Source: Omnitrophica bacterium GWA2_41_15
Lineage (GTDB): Bacteria; Omnitrophota; Gorgyraeia; Gygaellales; Profunditerraquicolaceae
DNA length: 42,057 nucleotides
Direction: 5' to 3'
Assembly (NCBI GenBank): GCA_919902445.1
Contig: CAKKQZ010000005.1
Coordinates: 1 to 42,057, forward strand
Shown: positions 38,359-42,057 of the stretch, in pieces
Layout: each line of letters opens with the position of its first letter
Position numbering within the stretch: position 1 is the stretch's first letter
Notes under the pieces: model-generated
What the model was told of the DNA's origin: nothing
Database searches by the model: none
The model's input: the letters and a program-made list of their open reading frames with translations, nothing else
Made by a program: the position numbers and the translations under genes

Positions 38359-40809
38359 CTAAACTACGATATTGACGAGTTTTCTGGGGACGAAAATGAA
38401 GTTTTTGGGAGGCCTGCCCTGAAGCCAGGGTTTTAATTTCTCATCGGCAAGAACCGATGCCTTAAGTTTTTCTTCGGAGATATCTGCGGGGATTTCAATT
38501 TTTGAACGCACTTTTCCGTTTACCTGTATGGCTATAGTTACCTTCTCTTCCACTAAGAGATGGGGATCGTATTTTGGCCACTTTTGTTTACAAATACTTT
38601 CCTTGTTGCCGAGAATCTGCCAGAGCTCTTCGCAAAGATGCGGCGCAATGGGAGAAAACAAAATTACCAGGGTTTGGAAAACTTTTTTATCCGCCCCTGA
38701 CTGATAAATGGCATTGGTTAATTCCATAAGGCTGGCGATAGCGGTATTGAATTTAAAACCCTCTATATCTGCGGTAACTTTTTTTATTGTCTTATGTAGA
38801 ACCCTGAGTAAAGCGGGATCCGCTTTATCTTTTTCCCGCCAAACTTTTCCTGCAATAGGGCGGGATACCGCTTGCACTCCAGAGGGCATCGCGGGAAAAT
38901 TATCCTGAATGCGCCAGACGCGGTTTAGAAATTTAAAAGCCCCTTCTATGCCCCGGTCATCCCACTCTAGTTCTGTCTCAGGAGGAGCGGCAAATAAAAT
39001 AAATAGCCGTAATGTATCTGCTCCGTAATTTTTAATAATAGAATCCGGGTCAACAATATTGCCGCGCGACTTGGACATCACTTCCCCGTCTTTTAAGACC
39101 ATCCCCTGCGTAAGCAGGCGTTTAAACGGCTCATCAAATTCAATCATCCCCAGGTCTTTAAAAAATTTAGTAAAAAAGCGCGAATATAATAAATGTAAAA
39201 TCGCATGCTCGATTCCTCCGATATACTGGTCGACCGGCATCCAGTATTTAACTTCACCAACGTCAAAAGGCGCTTTTTCAAATTTTGGCGAGCAGAACCT
39301 TAAGAAATACCATGATGAATCAAAGAATGTTGCCATGGTATCTGTTTCGCGCCGGGAAGGGGCTTTACATTTAGGGCAGGGCGTATTAACAAATTCCTTA
39401 ACTTTGCCTAAAGGGCTTCCTCCCTCTCCGGTAAAAGGAGCGTCAGGCGGCAATTTGACCGGCAGATCCTCATAAGGCACAGCGACAATCCCACACTTTG
39501 CGCAGTAAATTATCGGAATAGGCGTACCCCAGAAGCGCTGGCGCGAGATAAGCCAGTCGCGCAGGCGCCAATGCGTTTCTATTTTACCTATGCCGGTTTC
39601 TTGCATCCATTCGGCTATCCTTATTTTAGCTTCCTTATTTATCAGTCCGTTGAATTGGCCGGAATTAACCTGAATGCCATCGCCTTCGTATGCCTCATTC
39701 ATATCTTTTGCGGAATCCTGCCCTTTTATTACTATGCGCATAGGCAGCCCGTGCTCTTTAGCAAACAAAAAGTCGCGCTGGTCATGAGTGGGGACTGCCA
39801 TAATCGCGCCTGAGCCGTATTCCATCAAAACATAATCCGCTACCCAAATAGGCACCTCTTCGTTATTAACGGGATTTACTGCAAAACATCCGGTAAAGAT
39901 ACCCTCTTTTTTCACTTCTGTGGCTTCCCGGATGGCCTTGCTTGCCTTCGAGGTTTTTTCTATGAACCTTAAAACCTTTTTTTCTTCCGGATTTCCTTTG
40001 ATGATTTCTTTTACCAAAGGGTGCCCGGGAGCTAAAACTATGTAGGTTGCGCCAAAAATAGTATCGGCCCTGGTGGTAAAAACAGGGATTATTTTTTTGC
40101 TATCCTTAAGTTTGAAATCTACCTGCACGCCAGGACTTTTCCCTATCCAGTTTGTCTGCATGCTCAAGACTCTTTCAGGCCAGTCTTTCAACTGCTTGAG
40201 GTCTTCCAGCAGCCGCTCTTTATATTCGGTTATCTTTAAAAACCACTGCTCTAAATCCTTTTGCTCGACTTTTGTGTGGCAGCGCCAACATTCTCCTTCG
40301 ATAACCTCTTCGTTTGCAAGGGTTGTCTCGCAGGCTACGCACCAGTTAACAGATGAGGACTTTTTATAAGCAAGCCCCTGTTCGAGCATTTTCAGGAATA
40401 TCCACTGGTTCCACTTGTAATAATCGCTGTCGCAGGTTGAGAGTTCCCTCTCCCAGTCATAGGAAAAACCCATCTTTTTCAATTCAATTTTCATCCATTC
40501 AATACATTTATAGGCCCAAATTCTTGGCTTTGTCTTATTTTTAATAGCCGCGTTTTCGGCCGGCTGCCCGAAAGCGTCAAAACCCATAGGATGCAAAACA
40601 TTAAAACCCTGCATGATCTTAAAACGCGCTGCCACATCGGCGATAGTATAATTCCTGACATGGCCCATATGTATTTTTCCCGATGGATAGGGAAACATTT
40701 CGAGCAGGTAATATTTCTTTCGCTTAAGGTCAGCCCGGGCATTAAAGGATTTACTTTTTGTCCATGCCTCTTGCCATTTTTCTTCGATTTCTTTAAAAGG
40801 ATAGCTCAT
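38359..40809 (-). CDS. leuS: leucyl-tRNA synthetase
   Basis: The 816 residues have the class I signature HIGH as HMGH (residues 47-50), an editing domain, and KMSKS as VMSKS near residue 570. Length is normal. It charges tRNA-Leu. The start overlaps the stop of a 23-residue upstream frame by 4 bases (ATGA), and nfo precedes it; both likely share the nfo promoter. Confidence 0.97.
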   Translation of the reverse strand: MSYPFKEIEEKWQEAWTKSKSFNARADLKRKKYYLLEMFPYPSGKIHMGHVRNYTIADVAARFKIMQGFNVLHPMGFDAFGQPAENAAIKNKTKPRIWAYKCIEWMKIELKKMGFSYDWERELSTCDSDYYKWNQWIFLKMLEQGLAYKKSSSVNWCVACETTLANEEVIEGECWRCHTKVEQKDLEQWFLKITEYKERLLEDLKQLKDWPERVLSMQTNWIGKSPGVQVDFKLKDSKKIIPVFTTRADTIFGATYIVLAPGHPLVKEIIKGNPEEKKVLRFIEKTSKASKAIREATEVKKEGIFTGCFAVNPVNNEEVPIWVADYVLMEYGSGAIMAVPTHDQRDFLFAKEHGLPMRIVIKGQDSAKDMNEAYEGDGIQVNSGQFNGLINKEAKIRIAEWMQETGIGKIETHWRLRDWLISRQRFWGTPIPIIYCAKCGIVAVPYEDLPVKLPPDAPFTGEGGSPLGKVKEFVNTPCPKCKAPSRRETDTMATFFDSSWYFLRFCSPKFEKAPFDVGEVKYWMPVDQYIGGIEHAILHLLYSRFFTKFFKDLGMIEFDEPFKRLLTQGMVLKDGEVMSKSRGNIVDPDSIIKNYGADTLRLFILFAAPPETELEWDDRGIEGAFKFLNRVWRIQDNFPAMPSGVQAVSRPIAGKVWREKDKADPALLRVLHKTIKKVTADIEGFKFNTAIASLMELTNAIYQSGADKKVFQTLVILFSPIAPHLCEELWQILGNKESICKQKWPKYDPHLLVEEKVTIAIQVNGKVRSKIEIPADISEEKLKASVLADEKLKPWLQGRPPKNFIFVPRKLVNIVV

Positions 40810-40877
40810 GGTAAAATTATTTTATGCGTACACGAATCAATGAAATCATCGTCTACGATTAATATCCTATTAGCCAT
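40806..40877 (-). pseudogene. remnant of a response-regulator start, coupled to leuS
   Basis: A frame of 23 residues reads MANRILIVDDDFIDSCT and six more before its TGA, which overlaps the leuS ATG. The first 11 residues are the classic start of a receiver domain (strand 1 and the acidic pair), but the rest of the domain is missing. A good Shine-Dalgarno (AGGGGTG) sits 3 bases upstream. It is probably a decayed gene start; whether it is still translated and feeds leuS by coupling is open. Confidence 0.55.
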
Positions 40878-40890
40878 AAGCACCCCTATT

Positions 40891-41739
40891 TTAATTTTCC
40901 TGTCTTAATTTTCTGACTGTATTTAAATTCATTTCGTCATCGCCTTCAGATTTTTTGGGTGTTTCGAGTATAAAGGGGATATTTCTTAATTTAGGATGGT
41001 TAATGATCCTTTTCATCCCCTCAAGCCCGATATTCCCTTGACCGATGTGTTCGTGACGGTCATGCCTTGAGCCCAATTTATCTTTAGCATCGTTTAGGTG
41101 GATAAGCTTGATAAGATTTGTACCCGCTGATTCTTCTATCTCATAGAGCATTGTTTCCAGGCCTTCCTTTGTGGCTATATCGTATCCTGCCAGATAGGCA
41201 TGCGCTGTGTCAAGGCATAAACTCACGCGCTCTTTATTTTTTAGGCCCTGCAAAACTATTTTTTGGTGGCCGAATTTATAACCAAGCCAGGAACCAGAAC
41301 CGCTGGTATTTTCCAATAATATCCCCACTTTTGCGTTTTTTGTCTTATCTAAAATTGTATTAATGGCTGCGGTCAATCTTTTTAATCCTGCCGGCTCCGA
41401 TGTTTCTTTATGGCTTCCCATATGCGTCACTATATAATCTGCCCTTATCTCATTGGCCTCTAAAATATCCTCTATATACGCCTCAATCGATACTTCATAA
41501 AGCTTTGGGTTAGGCGAGGCAAGATTGATAAGGTACGGTATATGGATAAAAAACGGATGAATCTTTAGCTTTTCCTGCCTGCGGTTAAATTCTCCTATCT
41601 CAGGCCGCCCCAGGAAATCTTCGCGCCATCTCTGGGGATTGCGGCTGAATACCTGCATGGTGTTACATCCCAGCGAGGCAGCGCGGCCTAAGGCCTCATA
41701 AATCTTCCCGGCACCTGAAACATGGACACCTAAAATCAT
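40891..41739 (-). CDS. nfo: endonuclease IV
   Basis: The 282 residues match the AP endonuclease IV family: HPFFIHIPYLINLASP, LLENTSGSGSWLG, LDTAHAYLAGYD, HLNDAKDKLGSRHDRHEHIGQGNIG and FILETPK contribute the three-zinc site. It nicks DNA at abasic sites. Length is normal. It is preceded by a TTGACG-17-TATAAT promoter with the -10 box 10 bases before the ATG, and it leads to leuS. Confidence 0.96.
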   Translation of the reverse strand: MILGVHVSGAGKIYEALGRAASLGCNTMQVFSRNPQRWREDFLGRPEIGEFNRRQEKLKIHPFFIHIPYLINLASPNPKLYEVSIEAYIEDILEANEIRADYIVTHMGSHKETSEPAGLKRLTAAINTILDKTKNAKVGILLENTSGSGSWLGYKFGHQKIVLQGLKNKERVSLCLDTAHAYLAGYDIATKEGLETMLYEIEESAGTNLIKLIHLNDAKDKLGSRHDRHEHIGQGNIGLEGMKRIINHPKLRNIPFILETPKKSEGDDEMNLNTVRKLRQEN

Positions 41740-41749
41740 AATATATCAG

Positions 41750-41778
41750 ATTATACCCTACTTACAAATCAGCGTCAA
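41750..41778 (-). promoter_or_regulatory. promoter of nfo-leuS, leaderless type
   Basis: On the minus strand TTGACG (41773-41778) and TATAAT (41750-41755) are 17 bases apart. Ten bases separate the -10 box from the nfo ATG at 41739 and no Shine-Dalgarno is seen. Confidence 0.82.
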
Positions 41779-41801
41779 GGTCATACTTGGCGCATAAAAA
41801 A

Positions 41802-41820
41802 AGACGGATTTAATCCGTCT
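41802..41820 (-). terminator. rho-independent terminator of the tRNA gene, bidirectional
   Basis: AGACGGAT and ATCCGTCT form an 8-bp stem with a 3-base loop, flanked by an A-run on one side and a T-run on the other. It lies downstream of tRNA-Ala on the minus strand and separates it from the nfo promoter. Confidence 0.88.
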
Positions 41821-41882
41821 TTTTTTAGAAGCAGCACCCTACCAACCATGGTGGAGGCCGAATTACATTATTTCGGCACTGC

Positions 41883-41910
41883 AAATAAATTTTATTAATG
41901 AAATTTATTT
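41883..41910. repeat. AT-rich inverted repeat at the tRNA 3' end
   Basis: AAATAAATTT and AAATTTATTT form a perfect 10-bp inverted repeat with an 8-base spacer; its end touches the last base of the tRNA gene. It may help 3' processing of the precursor. A second hairpin (GCCGAA/TTCGGC) lies just beyond. Confidence 0.55.
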
Positions 41911-41982
41911 GGAGCTGAGGGGGATCGAACCCCTGACCCCTTGCATGCCATGCAAGTGCTCTCCCAGCTGAGCTACAGCCCC
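41910..41982 (-). tRNA. tRNA-Ala (anticodon GGC)
   Basis: The 73-base gene folds as a normal cloverleaf: acceptor GGGGCTG with CAGCTCC, D-arm GCTC/GAGC, anticodon arm CTTGC-ATGGCAT-GCAAG with anticodon GGC, and T-arm AGGGG-TTCGATC-CCCCT. The discriminator is A. CCA is not encoded. It reads GCC and GCU codons. Confidence 0.96.
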
Positions 41983-42057
41983 ATATCATTCCCTTTATCA
42001 AACAACCCGCCTTTGGCGCAATCCGTCACTGGTGTGGAAAATCGTACAGCCGAAACC

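Noticed and set aside
40806-40877. Leader peptide for leuS attenuation
   Set aside because: Only two Leu codons occur and no terminator/antiterminator pair follows; the receiver-like sequence is the better explanation.
41849-41910. Attachment site for an integrated element next to tRNA-Ala
   Set aside because: No integrase or duplicated tRNA end is visible in the window; the palindromes fit processing or termination equally well.
41984-42057. Possible start of another gene upstream of tRNA-Ala
   Set aside because: The 74 bases hold no convincing start, family motif or strong promoter; only a weak TTGCGC-16-GATAAA pair could serve the tRNA.

Overview
The window reads as a piece of a bacterial chromosome from an uncultured diderm. 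LptE, an LpxL/HtrB-type acyltransferase, Lnt, a CsgG-like lipoprotein and a BamD-like protein indicate an outer membrane with LPS-like lipid. PilT, ComEA and ComEC indicate type IV pili and DNA uptake. The gene mix, the many anaerobe-type Fe-S/hemerythrin proteins, heptanucleotide tandem repeats inside genes and dispersed palindromes remind me of candidate phylum Omnitrophota or a neighbour in the PVC radiation. That is an impression from memory, not a search. Almost every gene is on the minus strand; only a cation efflux protein and rpsT are on plus.

Layout by coordinate. (1) 1-6293: a minus-strand cluster that begins at a clear promoter with a perfect palindrome between -35 and -10. It encodes an Fe-S-type Rrf2 regulator, the front half of a ferredoxin, a zinc-ribbon/HD protein, an Nfu-type scaffold, two hemerythrin-like proteins, the back half of the ferredoxin family, a stand-alone pyruvate kinase C-terminal domain, an FmdE-like protein, a third hemerythrin-like protein and the start of a tiny cysteine-rich protein. 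This is the best candidate for an undescribed system: an Rrf2-controlled Fe-S/di-iron module, probably for O2 or NO stress or Fe-S repair. (2) 6327-9510: GNAT, nicotinamidase, an AmrS-type radical SAM enzyme with a repeat inserted in frame, and a ZIP metal transporter. (3) 9741-12851: an EF-Tu-domain-like protein, an overlooked 26-residue basic protein, two envelope proteins of the CsgG/FlgO type, a HAD phosphatase and a secreted protein. (4) 12984-15171: an ArsB/NhaD-type permease with a CBS protein, and a small membrane protein. (5) 15190-18485: acyltransferase, adenosine-specific kinase and PIG-L deacetylase genes, lying between two inverted copies of a dispersed repeat. (6) 18532-29246: a CDF transporter; a prfB-secA-lnt-M23-MFS run; pilT and a GT2 glycosyltransferase. 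(7) 29280-41739: PEGA-domain protein, MGMT-like protein, compact uvrC, murJ, rpsT, short holA, lptE, a TPR/BamD-like protein, a small secreted protein, comEC, comEA, leuS and nfo. (8) 41910-41982: tRNA-Ala(GGC).

Two genome-scale patterns stand out. A dispersed intergenic hairpin family occurs at least six times, with base changes that compensate between the two arms. Heptamer tandem repeats sit inside coding sequence of lnt (three arrays plus a shorter two-unit one) and lptE (one array). Several promoters place the -10 box only 7-10 nt before an ATG with no Shine-Dalgarno, suggesting frequent leaderless transcription. No stretch over about 300 bases lacks a gene; the longer gaps (9511-9740, 15172-15424, 18294-18531) are filled by the dispersed repeats. 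No CRISPR array, prophage or transposase gene was seen.
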